From the NCBI RefSeq assembly GCF_023022965.1, contig NZ_CP095462.1, positions 3,576,001-3,640,000 on the forward strand: DNA of 64,000 bases, in the 5' to 3' direction. The stretch's first letter is position 1. Each line of letters starts with the position of its first letter. Under the pieces are notes generated by a model. That model was not told where the DNA came from. It ran no database searches and worked only from the letters and a program-made list of their open reading frames with translations. Positions 20,384 through 30,034 of this stretch are shown here, in pieces. The translations under genes and the position numbers were made by a program. The stretch comes from Ectobacillus sp. JY-23. Lineage in GTDB: Bacteria > Bacillota > Bacilli > Bacillales > Bacillaceae_G.

Positions 20384-20464
20384 CTTCTTTTTAGAAGTAT
20401 TATTATCGCATTATCTATATATCGTTACATTCTCCGGCAGTGTTTGTGTATCTAATTTAGAAAC

Positions 20465-20665
20465 AAAATACGCATGTTGTGAAATGATACAAGTATGCGA
20501 ATGTTGAGGAGGTCATATTCATCAACGTACTTAGGCAAGGATACCCCTTCCTCAAGGAACGTGAAGGTGCGATAGCGCCAGTGAGTAGGTGGGGGAGGAA
20601 TTGCGATCAGATACGGTATGGTACATAAAATCGTAAGATTTTGTACCATATCAAGTATCTGAAAC
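20465..20665. ncRNA. structured non-coding end of an IS605/IS1341-type element
   Basis: Three potential hairpins lie before the TnpB remnant. One is CGCAT ... ATGCG near 20469-20499. One is a GGTGCGATAGCGCC block near 20565. The third is a long stem at 20609-20660, with ATGGTACA-AAAATC pairing with GATTTTGTACCAT across a GTAA loop and an outer AGATAC/GTATCT pair. Hairpin ends recognised by TnpA and structured guide-type RNAs are known for IS200/IS605 elements. Which of these this is cannot be told by eye. Confidence 0.4.
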
Positions 20666-20754
20666 TTCCGCCTTACCTCCTCCTTTTTCTGTCTAAATCA
20701 TTTGCTTTCACTAAAAATATAATACAATTATGTTAGTGAAAGGTGGTGAAAATA

Positions 20755-21051
20755 ATGACTACGATTACTGCAAAAATACAGATTTACACTTCTGACAATC
20801 AATTTGAAAGTCTAAAGGTAACAACCAATGCTTATCGTAAGGCTTGTAATTGGTTGTCAAAACATATATTTAAAACAAAGAATCTGAATCAAGCCAACAT
20901 AAATAGTTTGTATTACGCTGATTTACGAAATCAGTTTGCGTTAAAAAGTCAAATGGCTCAATCTGTTATGAAAACTGTTATTGCTCGATATAAGTCCGCG
21001 AAATCTAATGGACACGATTGGTCTTTAATTGACTTTAAAGGGGTACCGTCA
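20755..21051 (+). pseudogene. tnpB: TnpB (IS605 OrfB-like), N-terminal fragment
   Basis: The ATG at 20755 follows AAAGGTGG. The N-terminal domain is recognisable: ITAKIQIYTSDNQFESLKVT, then AYRKACNWLSKHIF, then ADLRNQFALKSQMAQSVM, ending SLIDFK. The RuvC catalytic half is missing. IS231 is inserted in the GGGTACCGTCA target immediately after this point; sequence beyond the right copy of that target does not resume TnpB, so TnpB was already truncated before IS231 arrived. Being catalytically dead it cannot act as a guided nuclease. Confidence 0.78.
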
Positions 21052-22690
21052 CATGCCCATCAAGCTAACGAAACAAGTTTCCCCCAAAATGAAAAAAACG
21101 TTATTCTTTCAGGAAAATACTCAAAAAGGATGACGTTTTTTTATGGACCTCTCGCTTTCTGAAGAATTACATCTATTCTCACAAGAATTACAACGCTTTC
21201 TATCTCCAGTAGTCCTACAAGACATCGCCAAACAAGTTGGCTTTGTGCAGCGATCTAGTAAGTATCAAGCAAACGAACTCATGGCCCTTTGTGTATGGCT
21301 CAGTCAGGAAATCGCTAGTACATCGCTTACACAATTGTGCAGTCGGTTAGAAGCTTCCACTGGGGTACTAATGAGTCCAGAAGGATTGAATCAACGCTTT
21401 AATCCTGCAGCTGTCGCATTTCTTCGAGAAGTCTTTACTTCTCTTCTCACACAAAAACTCTGTTCCAATCAATCGCTTTCTGCACACATGATATCTACTT
21501 TCAATCGTATTCGTATTTTAGATGCGACGGTGTTTCAGTTACCAGATACCTTCGCCACTGACTATCAAGGATCAGGCGGAAGTAGTAATACTGCGGGGGT
21601 GAAGATTCAACTTGAATATGATGTACTCAGTGGTCAATTTTTGAACGTGCAACTTGGACCAGGAAAGAACAATGATAAAACATACGGTACCATTTGTCTT
21701 GAAACCGTTGAAAAAGGAGACCTATGTTTGCGTGATCTCGGTTACTTTGATTTAAGTGATCTACAAGGCATTCACGATAAAAGGGCTTACTATATCTCAC
21801 GGTTGAAACTAAATACGCGCATTTATATCAAAAATCCCGAACCAGAATACTTCAAAAATGGCACACCGAAGAAGCATACGAAATATATACAGCTTGATAT
21901 GGACCAAATGATGTCTGATCTACTACCGGGTGAAACAATGGAAATCCCTGAGGCGTACATTGGGCAAAATCAAAAGCTTCCAACGCGTGTCATCATTCAT
22001 CGTTTAACCCATGATCAAACGCAAACACGTTTAAAAAATCAAGCCATACGTGAGAAGAAAAAAGGTATTGTCATGAAAGAGAAAAGCAAGCGCTTGATGG
22101 GCATGAATGTATATATCACAAACACATCGCCAGAAGAAGTGTCGACAAACTACGTGCATCCCTTGTATTCCATGCGTTGGCAAATAGAAATTTTGTTTAA
22201 AACATGGAAGTCGTTCTTTGAAATTGATGCGTGTAAGAACATCAAAAAAGAGCGTCTGGAATGCCATTTATATGGTCAACTCATTGGCATTCTCATCTGT
22301 TCTTCTACGATGTTTCAAATGCGACAGCTTCTACTCAAAAAGAAGAAGCAAGAGCTGAGTGAATACAAAGCAATTTATATGATTAAAGATTACTTTCCGT
22401 TCCTATTTCAAGCGATAGCAGTTAGTACAGAAGAACTTTTGAACATTCTGCATCGCCTGTATCAGCTACTGAAAAAGAACGGTCGCAAATGTCACCGGTA
22501 TAAGAAAATGACTGTCTTTGATATTCTAGGAGTTGTGTATGAAAGGACGGTGAAGCATAGACAAGCTTCCTAGCAAAAAAATCATATTTTAGTAGGCTTC
22601 TTTGTCATGCCTACTTTTCCGTTACTCGCTAGTTTTGAAACAAGGATCATTTCGTATATAGTCATTTACGTTGTTAGCTTGATGGGCATG
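21052..22690 (+). mobile_element. IS231-family element (IS4 superfamily), complete, copy 1
   Basis: Perfect terminal repeats CATGCCCATCAAGCTAAC / GTTAGCTTGATGGGCATG bound a 1,639-bp element. An 11-bp target duplication GGGTACCGTCA lies at 21041-21051 and 22691-22701. Length, ends and duplication size are those of IS231. The intact duplication implies a recent simple insertion. Confidence 0.95.
21143..22573 (+). CDS. IS231-type transposase
   Basis: A 476-residue DDE transposase of the IS4 family, near the usual 478 for IS231. Visible are [12 protein letters not shown] (first Asp), [12 protein letters not shown] (second Asp region) and the Y-(2)-R-(3)-E-(6)-K box in [20 protein letters not shown]. 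The C-terminus [20 protein letters not shown] is typical of IS231. The frame is uninterrupted, so the element is probably active. Confidence 0.93.
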   Translation: MDLSLSEELHLFSQELQRFLSPVVLQDIAKQVGFVQRSSKYQANELMALCVWLSQEIASTSLTQLCSRLEASTGVLMSPEGLNQRFNPAAVAFLREVFTSLLTQKLCSNQSLSAHMISTFNRIRILDATVFQLPDTFATDYQGSGGSSNTAGVKIQLEYDVLSGQFLNVQLGPGKNNDKTYGTICLETVEKGDLCLRDLGYFDLSDLQGIHDKRAYYISRLKLNTRIYIKNPEPEYFKNGTPKKHTKYIQLDMDQMMSDLLPGETMEIPEAYIGQNQKLPTRVIIHRLTHDQTQTRLKNQAIREKKKGIVMKEKSKRLMGMNVYITNTSPEEVSTNYVHPLYSMRWQIEILFKTWKSFFEIDACKNIKKERLECHLYGQLIGILICSSTMFQMRQLLLKKKKQELSEYKAIYMIKDYFPFLFQAIAVSTEELLNILHRLYQLLKKNGRKCHRYKKMTVFDILGVVYERTVKHRQAS

Positions 22691-22741
22691 GGGTACCGTC
22701 AGGAAAATGCGGATTTACAACGTTAAGTATATCAAAAGTAA

Positions 22742-22774
22742 ATAGCCAATCTCATTGTAAAAAGAGATTGGCTT
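22742..22774 (+). terminator. stem-loop terminator-like
   Basis: AGCCAATCTC / GAGATTGGCT, a perfect 10-bp stem, lies between the IS231 element and the lipoprotein gene. A T run is lacking. Confidence 0.45.
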
Positions 22775-22797
22775 ATACCTACATTCTAGTCCTAAAA

Positions 22798-23181
22798 CTA
22801 TTCGAAATATTTTTTTATTTTTTCTACCGGAACTTCTTTATCTGTTTCATAATATTGATCATTTATCTTTATCATTTTATTAAAAAAAAGAATTTGGTCA
22901 GATCCAATGTTAGCAAGATACTGGTATCCTTTAATTTCTTCATCTGAGACTTTTAATAAATTTATTTTTTCAAATAATAATAGAAACTCTTTCACCTTTT
23001 CTTCTTCGACTATTTCAACAGTCTTTCCAGTTTTACCATCCCTAAGTTCAATAATATTCTTTTCTCCTTTAGTAATAAAATTATTAAAACTATCCCACTT
23101 TGTTTCATTTGTAGTGAATTCACAAGCTGTAATAACCGATAATACGATAGCTATTAGTAAAAATGAAAATACTTTCAACAC
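22798..23181 (-). CDS. small secreted lipoprotein
   Basis: A 127-residue protein with a lipoprotein signal: LKVFSFLLIAIVLSVITAC, lipobox I-T-A-C, so it is anchored on the outer face of the membrane. The mature part is charged with no motif I recognise (EVPVEKIKKYFE at the end). GGAGGAGGG precedes the GTG/TTG start pair. It lies next to the N-terminal half of a secreted C39-like peptidase and resembles in style the lipoprotein at 36891-37319; both may belong to a decayed island of secreted proteins. Confidence 0.75.
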   Translation of the reverse strand: MLKVFSFLLIAIVLSVITACEFTTNETKWDSFNNFITKGEKNIIELRDGKTGKTVEIVEEEKVKEFLLLFEKINLLKVSDEEIKGYQYLANIGSDQILFFNKMIKINDQYYETDKEVPVEKIKKYFE

Positions 23182-23328
23182 TAATCCCTCCTCCTAGTCC
23201 ATATTAATTATATGCTATAAAACCGAAAGTTAAAAATAATCAAAATATTATTTTGAAGAAAAAGGAAATTATTCAATTCATATCTAAATATATAAATGCA
23301 GAAAAATAATTTATAAGGAGTGTCGTGT

Positions 23329-23611
23329 GTGAAACGTTTATTTGTATTTTTAGGTACGTTGCTTTTATTGTTCAGCATTATAATGTCAAATGGTATTATT
23401 TCAAGCGCATCTAGTAAAGTTGATAATGTCACTTTAAAAAATGCCGAACATTTTGCAATGGACTACTTAATAACTGTTTCTCAAAATTCTTTTGACGGGT
23501 GGAAAAATGCAAGTTTAGAAAAAGGTAAAAAACTATATGACTTTGATGGAAATCTAACCTCTTATTTATTTCAAGTAAAAAATCAAGGTAAAGATCAAGG
23601 CTATATTATTA
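23329..23611 (+). pseudogene. secreted C39-like peptidase, N-terminal half
   Basis: A GTG start eight bases after AAGGAG gives a signal peptide (KRLFVFLGTLLLLFSIIMSN) and a pro-region ending YLFQVKNQGKDQGYIIS. The gene then breaks where an ISBst12-like element begins (GTAACTACT at 23612). The last 49 bases before the break recur almost exactly at 42524-42573, where the catalytic half of a C39-like protein is found. The flanking codons differ (LTSYLFQ here, QTAYLFQ there), so these may be two paralogous genes rather than one split gene. Confidence 0.7.
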
Positions 23612-25116
23612 GTAACTACTCAGCCTAGTCCTAGCTAGTTTGCTAGAAACGAGTCAGAAAATGTTCACGGGGGTGCCCCCGTGAACTTCCCTCTACCTCA
23701 TGTGGCAAACAAATCTACTGGTTTCCCTTCTATGATATGCCCAAGGGAAAATAACACGGATCGCTTCTGCTTCTTTATGGTGGAAATGAAACTACGAATG
23801 CGACAAAATACCTTGCCATCCTGTTCATTTCGGAAGGTGCCAGAAATGTTCTCCTTCACCTTTGCCATACGTATATCGCGCTCTGCTTGATTATTATCAA
23901 ACGGAACGGAGGCATTCCGAAGAAACATCAGCACACTGTCTTGATACACAGAAAGACGATGCAAGAGATTGCGCGCCGCACTTTGTTTCGGTTTCCCTTT
24001 TTTCTTTGTAGTGGGAGGTGCAGGATTTTGTGCGAATCCTCGCTGGAGAATCCTTTTATATACCCGTTCCCAGTGTGCCATTCGGTCGGGCGGTAGGGAT
24101 TCAGATGTTGTCTCTCGTTCTTCCTTCATCCAAAGAAGAACATCCATCATGTCCTGTGCCCATAACTGCTTGGTGTTCTCCCATATGCCTCGCAGCTCTC
24201 TGAGATGATGGGCATTACACAGCGCATGTGCACAGGTATCATATCGAAAGTACGAAGGCCAGCCATCATGAATGGACACACCGCGATATTGTGGCAGCAC
24301 CTTCATGGCATCCATTGCTTCCTTGCCTCGTTTCGGATGGATCATGTAGAGACTCGCTTTGGCATTACTTGCCACATGAAGCCACTGGCGCTTTCCTTCT
24401 ACACGCATCCCCGTTTCATCCATATGAAGAATAGGGGATGATAGAAGGTGACGGTAGATATCTTGTTCTACCGTCTCCAAGGCTTTGCCCATTTGTCTAT
24501 TGATGGTGACAAGTGTGCCTTCACTTACCGTATGACCAAAAAGATCCGCTATCAATTCTGCCGTCCGCTCATAGGGAATGAGCTGATATTGTGTCAAGTA
24601 CGCTCCGAGCGCTCGAAGGCGCGGACCGTATTGTACAGGGCGTTTTACATGAGCGGGAAACTCAGCTTCCTGTAGGCTTCGGCAGCACGGACATGATTTG
24701 ACTTCAGCTTCGTGTTGTGTCACTTCTATCGATAACGGCGGAATATCAAATACTTGCCGGATGATATGACGCTTCGGTGGCACATCTTTGAAAGATGTGC
24801 CGCAACCCGCACATGTGGTAACAGGGTGAACACAACGATGATCCGGGTGATCGGTCATACGAAGCGTATGACCCGTGTGTCCCGGCTGTCCACCAGACTG
24901 CCGCCCTGTTTTCATGCGGGATGATTTTGGAATAGGAGCCCAGTCAGAAGAAGGCGGCAAATGGCTGTTAGTACTGTTTTTTTTTACCCTGTGCTTCTAG
25001 CGTTTGAATACGTGCTTCTAATGTCTGAACCTTTTCTTCTAATTCATGATTCCGTTGAAGCAATGATTGAACCTGCGCTTCTAACTCTTGATTGCGTTGA
25101 AAGAGTGTCTGAATCG
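23612..25116 (-). mobile_element. ISBst12-like (IS66 family) element, 5' truncated
   Basis: It begins with IS66-type GTAA at 23612. A long perfect palindrome, GTTCACGGGGGT/GCCCCCGTGAAC, at 23661-23684 lies just outside the transposase stop. The other end is lost at 25117, where an IS66 element starts. Confidence 0.7.
23698..25116 (-). pseudogene. ISBst12-like transposase, 5' truncated, A9 frameshift
   Basis: The DDE part is intact: LHMDETGMRVEGKRQWLHVA (first Asp), HALCNAHHLRELRG, and PFDNNQAERDIRMAKVKENI with the catalytic Glu. The upstream coiled-coil region (QTLFQRNQELEAQVQSLLQR, then LEARIQTLEAQ) is in a different frame. The two join at a run of nine A near 24977-24985; eight A would fuse them. 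The very N-terminus is cut off by the adjacent IS66. Either the run slips during transcription or translation, or the gene is dead. Confidence 0.78.
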
Positions 25117-25200
25117 TAAGCGTAAAACTGTACCCACATAGTTATAGAGTCGGAATCGTGCGATAATCTCCTCAGCATAACAAAATGAGGAGGTTTTTTC

Positions 25201-25524
25201 ATGTCGATCGCAGAACGGAAAGAGCTGTGGAGTCAAAGGATTCAAGACTTTCGGAACAGCGGCCAGACACAGGCAGCTTGGTGCGAAGCAAATGAAGTGT
25301 CTTTGAACCAATTAAAATACTGGTTAAAGCAAATTCCCATTTCAGAGAAGCAAGCCAACACATCCGGTTTACAATGGGTCAAAGTGTCCTCTGTGGGGAC
25401 AATTCTACAGGAAGAACAAGAAATCCTGCGGATTACAGTCGGAGCTGCTTCGGTAGAGGTGAAGCCAGGCTTCACTCCGTCCTTCCTAGCCGATGTTGTA
25501 CGGACACTGCATTCACTATGCTGA
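25201..25524 (+). CDS. tnpA: IS66 accessory protein TnpA
   Basis: A 107-residue IS66 OrfA protein. The helix-turn-helix part, RKELWSQRIQDFRNSGQTQA and AWCEANEVSLNQLKYWLKQ, is characteristic. It overlaps tnpB by the ATGCTGA arrangement, so translation is coupled. Confidence 0.85.
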   Translation: MSIAERKELWSQRIQDFRNSGQTQAAWCEANEVSLNQLKYWLKQIPISEKQANTSGLQWVKVSSVGTILQEEQEILRITVGAASVEVKPGFTPSFLADVVRTLHSLC

Positions 25525-25874
25525 GTCAACAAACAGTCCGTCATGTCTATCTCGCGTGCGGGAGCGCGGATTTACGGAAATCCATTGACGGCTTAGCGGC
25601 CTTAGTGCAGGAAGGATTCCAACTGGACCCTTTCTCGGCTTGTCTGTTCGTCTTTTGTAACCGTAAGCGTGACAAGCTGAAGATTTTACAATGGGAACAT
25701 AACGGATTTTGGCTGTACTATCGAAGGCTGGAAGAAGGTACATTTCCATGGCCGGAACAAAAAACAGGAACTCCGATGCAAATTTCCACACGCCAGTTGC
25801 GTTGGCTGTTAGACGGGCTGCCGCTGAATCAACGAGAAGCCCATCGGGAAGTCACTGCTCGTACAGTTGTATAA
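25518..25874 (+). CDS. tnpB: IS66 accessory protein TnpB (Orf2)
   Basis: A 118-residue IS66 Orf2 protein with the diagnostic VYLACGSADLRKSIDGLAAL, then FVFCNRKRDKLKILQWEHNG and FWLYYRRLEEGTFPWP. It is required with TnpA and TnpC for transposition of classical IS66 elements. The start at 25518 overlaps the tnpA stop. It is unrelated to the guide-RNA nuclease also called TnpB. Confidence 0.88.
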   Translation: MLSQQTVRHVYLACGSADLRKSIDGLAALVQEGFQLDPFSACLFVFCNRKRDKLKILQWEHNGFWLYYRRLEEGTFPWPEQKTGTPMQISTRQLRWLLDGLPLNQREAHREVTARTVV

Positions 25875-25927
25875 AAATATGCAGAAAAAGAAAGGAATTC
25901 AGCTCATTCTGTCGAATTCCTTTCTTT

Positions 25928-27218
25928 ATGACACATACAACTCACACCCCAGACCCTACAATTGAAGAATTAGAGAAGCGATGCGAATCTTTAGAAACGC
26001 AGAACCTTGAACTGGAAAAGCAAAAGGCAGAGCTGGAAGCCAAATTGAGATGGTTTCAGGAACAGTTCCGCTTACATCAGCAGCGACAGTTTGGCGCTTC
26101 AAGCGAAAAAACAGATCGTGACCAGTTGGAGCTCAACCTGTTTAATGAGGCGGAAACAGAGGCAAATCCCTCTCTTCCAGAACCGACACTTGAAACAATT
26201 ACATATGAGCGCAAAAAAGCACGCGGTCACCGTGAGGTGCTGCTTGAGAACCTGCCTATGGAGACGATAGAATATCATTTGTCTCCAGAGGAACAGGTTT
26301 GTTCGTGTTGCGGCGGTTCTCTGCATGAAATGAGCACCGAAGTACGCCAAGAGCTGAAAATCATTCCGGCTCAAGCAAAAGTGGTGAAGCACGTCCGCCA
26401 CGTCTATGCCTGCCGGCATTGCGAACGCCATGAAACAGAAACGCCCATTGTGACGGCACTAATGCCAACTCCTGTCTATCGGGGCAGCTTGGCATCGCCA
26501 TCCGCTTTGGCTTATATCTTGCATCAGAAATATGTAGAAGGGCTGCCACTATACCGGCAGGAACAGGAACTTGCACGTCTTGGCATTCCTTTATCCTGTC
26601 AGACACTGGCAAACTGGGTTATCTATGGTGCTCAAACTTGGTTGAGTATCCTATATGATCGAATGCACGTTCACTTAAAGAAGGAAAGTGTTCTGCATGG
26701 AGACGAAACTACCCTGCAGGTACTGGCAGAGCCAGGCCGCTCGGCAACTTCCACCTCGTACATGTGGCTGTATCGGACAGCAGAAAAGCCAGCCTATCCT
26801 GGATGCTTTTTCAGCATGGCTTCGTGAACAAATGCCAAGGGTCCTGCCAAAAAGCACATTGGGTCAAGCCATTCGATACTGTCGGAACCAGTGGGGGAAG
26901 TTGGTGGCATTTATGAAGGATGGTCGGTTAGAGCTGGACAATAACCGGGCAGAACGATCCATTAAACCGTTCGTGATCGGCCGAAAGAACTGGATGTTTG
27001 CCCAGTCGGTCCGAGGCGCTCGGGCGAGCGCCATTGCATATAGTCTCGTGGAAACGGCAAAGGAAAATGGATTGAGTCCGCGTCTTTACCTGACGTATGT
27101 ATTGGAGAAGCTCCCGAATCTGGATACGAATGATACCGATCAGCTCGACAATTTACTGCCTTGGTCGCCAAGCATTCCCGAGGAATGCAGGGTTCCGAAA
27201 AAGCTAAATAAAGCATAA
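25928..27218 (+). pseudogene. tnpC: IS66 transposase TnpC with internal deletion
   Basis: The N-terminal part holds the coiled coil (EELEKRCESLETQNLELEKQ), the RQFGASSEKTD motif, the zinc-finger-like CSCCGG and the beginning of the catalytic domain (VLHGDETTLQVLAEPGR). At about 26785-26800 the reading jumps from YMWLYRTAEKPAYPG to a different frame beginning SQPILDAFSAWLREQMP, skipping about 100-150 residues. The final LELDNNRAERSIKPFVIGRK with the catalytic Glu is present. It cannot encode a working enzyme. Confidence 0.82.
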
Positions 27219-27263
27219 AATACTCCGCGCCAGTTTCATAGGTGGGGAGTATTTGGCGCTTAC

Positions 27264-28073
27264 GCGAATTTACCACCGACTCAAATCGTACCGAAACTAG
27301 CGGACCAAAAGATTTATATTGCCTCTGAATCTAGCTTCTATCGTGTACTTCGGGAGAATCAGATGCAGCACCACCGCGGGAGAAGTAAGCGCGCGGAGAG
27401 GAAATTACCTGAAAGTCATTTGGCTACTGCACCGAATCAGGTCTGGACATGGGATATTACGTGGCTCAAAGGGCCGGTGAAAGGCATATTTTACCGTCTT
27501 TATTTGATTATTGATATTTTTAGTAGAAAGATAGTCGGTTGGGAGATTTGGGAGACAGAAGAGGCAAGATATGCGGAAGAATTGATGAAGAGAGCTGTAA
27601 TTAGCGAGAACATACAAGGGAAACCGCTCGTGCTGCACGCTGATAATGGAAGCCCGATGAAAGCCGCAACTTTTCAAGTGTTACTCGAAAAGTTAGGGAT
27701 ACAAAGCTCCTATTCAAGACCACGTGTAAGTAATGATAATCCATATTCGGAAGCGATATTCCGTACATTAAAATATCGGCCGGAGTATCCGTATAAAGGC
27801 TTTCAGACACTGATTGCGGCAAGAGAATGGGGCATGAAATTCGTAAACTGGTATAACTGCGTACATGTACACAGTGGAATCAATTTTGTGACACCGGAAC
27901 AATGCCATAACGGTGCGCATATTGAGATACTTGAAAAGCGGAAAGAAGTATATGAACAAGCGAGACAAAAACATCCAGAGAGATGGTCAAGATCAACAAG
28001 GGACTGGAGTCCGCATCAATCAGTAGCTTTAAATCCAATGAAAGAAAAGAAAGAAGAAACGCAAATCACATAG
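27264..28073 (+). pseudogene. IS3-family transposase OrfB, 5' truncated
   Basis: The open frame continues from the IS66 junction (PPTQIVPKLADQKIYIASES) through the rve integrase core: TWDITWLKGPVKGIFYRLYL (first Asp), LHADNGSPMKAATFQ (second Asp) and NDNPYSEAIFRTLKYRPEYP (Glu). The catalytic core is complete but the N-terminal helix-turn-helix region and start are lost. Confidence 0.85.
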
Positions 28074-28188
28074 TTGTTGGCACGTAACCTCAAGCATCCA
28101 TTCTTCCTTACATACAAAATAGAAGTATGTAAGGACAGGGAAATGCCTTTCACTACAAAGTAAGGGATATGCGACAACTATCTTGACA
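27264..28188 (+). mobile_element. IS3-family element, 5' truncated by IS66
   Basis: It starts in the middle of an OrfB gene at the IS66 right end and finishes at CTATCTTGACA near 28188, where a phospholipase reading resumes. The left half and OrfA are missing. Confidence 0.78.
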
Positions 28189-28521
28189 AACACCGAAACT
28201 CAAAAAGGCGCTGAGGAAACTTCAAAGCAAATTAAAGAAGAAGCTTGGTATGATGGCTGTCTAGTATTCTATAACTCTGGAAACGGTAAGTATTACTATT
28301 ACCGCCACTGTGGTAAAGGATGCGGAGATGGTGGAAGCACTGGTGGAGGAACACCAATCAACACTCTTGATTACTGCTGCCGTACTCATGACCGATGCTA
28401 TGCAAACTTTGGCTTCGACGACTGTGGTTGTGATGATCAACTTTATACTTGCGCAAATAATGCAAGTGATCCAGGTTGGTGGATGGTTGCTGAGTGGGCC
28501 TACGTTAAGTCTTGCAAATAA
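28189..28521 (+). pseudogene. phospholipase A2 family protein, missing its N-terminus
   Basis: From the IS3 end the frame reads AEETSKQIKEEAWYDGCLVF, YYRHCGKGCGDGG, then LDYCCRTHDRCYANFG and FDDCGCDDQLYTC. C-C-x-x-H-D-x-C is the PLA2 active-site signature (His-Asp dyad) and G-C-G-x-G the calcium loop. A signal peptide is absent because the IS3 end replaced it; the TTG at 28183 belongs to the IS, so it is not a credible start. Secreted PLA2 releases fatty acids from phospholipids. A truncated secreted N-terminus at 39745-39865 is a possible but unproven match for the lost part. Confidence 0.75.
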
Positions 28522-28526
28522 TTAAA

Positions 28527-28556
28527 AAGGAGGCAGATGTCTAATCTGCCTTCTTT
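28527..28556 (+). terminator. terminator of the phospholipase gene
   Basis: GGCAGAT-GTCTA-ATCTGCC stem followed by TTCTTTCT, six bases after the stop. Confidence 0.75.
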
Positions 28557-28560
28557 CTAC

Positions 28561-28842
28561 TTAACCCATAACATTTGAAATGAAATATTGGAATCCTAAC
28601 ACACCTAAGACTCCAATACTACTAGATAAAACAATAGAAGATAATATAACCCCATTTTTAGAGACATTACGGAATCTTTTCAAAATAATTCCTGCTGCAA
28701 AAATGCCAATAATCGATACCGCTAACCATAAAAAATAATTTTGTACTTGTAGCTTTTGAATGTAGTTAAACGCAAAGAAGACTTGTGATAAGAATATAAT
28801 TACTAATAAATAAAGGCTTGCTCCCTTCATTATTCCCCACAC
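28561..28842 (-). CDS. small membrane protein, three transmembrane helices
   Basis: A 93-residue hydrophobic protein with helices near SLYLLVIIFLSQVFFAF, YFLWLAVSIIGIFAAGII and VILSSIVLSSSIGVLGVLGF. I do not recognise the family. It is directly downstream of and co-oriented with a YvrJ gene. Small membrane proteins near PLA2-like and YvrJ genes are often immunity or holin-like, but that is speculation. Confidence 0.6.
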   Translation of the reverse strand: MWGIMKGASLYLLVIIFLSQVFFAFNYIQKLQVQNYFLWLAVSIIGIFAAGIILKRFRNVSKNGVILSSIVLSSSIGVLGVLGFQYFISNVMG

Positions 28843-28882
28843 TCTCTTTTTTAATATAGAAAATCTTTATAAATATTGTACC

Positions 28883-28912
28883 AAAAAAAGGACACCTTAT
28901 GTGTCCTTTTTT
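28883..28912. terminator. bidirectional terminator
   Basis: AAAAAAGGACAC-CTTAT-GTGTCCTTTTTTT, a perfect stem directly at the YvrJ stop codon. Confidence 0.85.
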
Positions 28913-29064
28913 TACTTTCTTACAGCATCTTTTAAACTATTAATTGCCTCGGTTAAAAATTCGATTTTCTTTTCAAATCTAACTAAGAGATAGATAGTCA
29001 GTACAATTGGAAAACCGAAGTTACCTAAAGCAACAATCCAAGTTTCAATACTCATTGGATCCAT
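28912..29064 (-). CDS. YvrJ family protein
   Basis: A 50-residue single-span protein: MDPMSIETWIVALGNFGFPI, VLTIYLLVRFEKKIEFLTEA, then INSLKDAVRK. N-x-G-F-P-I-x-x-x-I-Y-L-L-x-R-x-E-x-K-I is the YvrJ signature. GGAGG sits eight bases before the ATG. YvrJ usually ends an operon with DUF1659 and DUF2922 genes; the tail of another minus-strand frame (YEVYKYLSFYAKELNKVS) stops just upstream, cut at the IS6 end. The function is unknown. Confidence 0.8.
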   Translation of the reverse strand: MDPMSIETWIVALGNFGFPIVLTIYLLVRFEKKIEFLTEAINSLKDAVRK

Positions 29065-29066
29065 AC

Positions 29067-29181
29067 TTTATTCCTCCTTCTTGAGTTGGATAAGACCATT
29101 TCCTTGCATGTTAATAGATACTTTGTTTAGTTCCTTTGCATAAAATGAAAGATATTTATATACCTCGTATGGAGCATTTCT
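29067..29181 (-). pseudogene. C-terminal remnant of a gene upstream of YvrJ, cut by IS6
   Basis: The minus-strand frame reads NAPYEVYKYLSFYAKELNKV then MQGNGLIQLKKEE and a stop overlapping the YvrJ ribosome binding site. Its 5' part ends at the IS6 terminus at 29182. Position suggests an operon with YvrJ. The family is not recognised. Confidence 0.45.
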
Positions 29182-29273
29182 GGTTCTGGTGCGAAAATTT
29201 CAAGACAATTGCAAGTAATCTCTAAATCTTGGACATACTGATACTATTACTCTAAAAAAGGTGTGTGATCGGT

Positions 29274-29981
29274 ATGAAAAAGGAAAATTTGTTCAAATGG
29301 AAGCACTATCAGCCTGATATGATTTTATTAACGGTAAGATGGTACCTACGGTACAACCTAAGTTTTCGTGATTTGGTGGAAATGATGGAGGAACGAGGTT
29401 TGTCTATCGCTCACACCACCATTATGCGTTGGGTGCATCAATATGGACCTGAATTAGACGAAAGAGTACGACGTCATCTTAAGACAACAAATGATTCCTG
29501 GAGAGTCGATGAAACGTATGTGAAAGTAAAAGGTCAATGGATGTATGTATATCGTGCAGTCGATTCAGAAGGGAATACCATTGATTTTTATCTAAGTGAA
29601 TCAAGAGATAAAGAAGCAGCCAAGCGCTTTTTCAAGAAAGCCTTGGCTACTTCTCATGTTTGTAAACCTCGCGTCATAACAGTGGATAAAAACCCAGCTT
29701 ATCCTGTAGCAATTCAAGAGTTAAAAGAAGAAAAGCAGATGCCTGAAGGCATCCAAATGAGACAAGTGAAATATCTCAACAATATCGTGGAGCAGGATCA
29801 TCGCTTTATTAAAAAACGAATTCGCCTAATGCTCGGATTAAAGTCCTTACGGACTGCCAAACAAATGATTGCAGGGATAGAGGCTATGCACATGATTAAA
29901 AAAGGACAGACTCTCCAAAGGGGGAAGTCTGTCCAAAATCAAAAAGAATTCATCCATCAACTGTTTGGACTAGTTACTTAA
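29274..29981 (+). CDS. IS6-family transposase
   Basis: A 235-residue DDE transposase. The N-terminus is FKWKHYQPDMILLTVRWYLR, then YNLSFRDLVEMMEERGL. Catalytic residues are in WRVDETYVKVKGQWMYVYRA (Asp), VITVDKNPAYPVAI (Asp) and NNIVEQDHRFIKKRIRLMLG (Glu). The gene is uninterrupted and may still be functional even though the element is split downstream. The ATG at 29274 is the likely start; a GTG at 29265 is possible. Confidence 0.92.
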   Translation: MKKENLFKWKHYQPDMILLTVRWYLRYNLSFRDLVEMMEERGLSIAHTTIMRWVHQYGPELDERVRRHLKTTNDSWRVDETYVKVKGQWMYVYRAVDSEGNTIDFYLSESRDKEAAKRFFKKALATSHVCKPRVITVDKNPAYPVAIQELKEEKQMPEGIQMRQVKYLNNIVEQDHRFIKKRIRLMLGLKSLRTAKQMIAGIEAMHMIKKGQTLQRGKSVQNQKEFIHQLFGLVT

Positions 29982-30034
29982 GACCAACAGTCATTAGTAA
30001 AATGTACCCTTTGTAAAGGACATTTGAAAAAAGC

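Larger units (their letters stand above)
25117..27263 (+). mobile_element. IS66-family element, copy 1
   Basis: Ends GTAAGCGTAAAACTG at 25117 and GGCGCTTAC at 27263 are the inverted IS66-type termini, and the three IS66 genes are in order. The flanking 8-mers (TCTGAATC and GCGAATTT) do not match, so it is not a simple insertion at this site: it borders an ISBst12-like remnant on the left and an IS3 remnant on the right. Confidence 0.88.

Noticed and set aside
28183-28188. TTG at 28183 as the true start of the phospholipase
   Set aside because: The codon lies within the IS3 terminal sequence and has no ribosome binding site; the protein would lack the export signal expected for PLA2.
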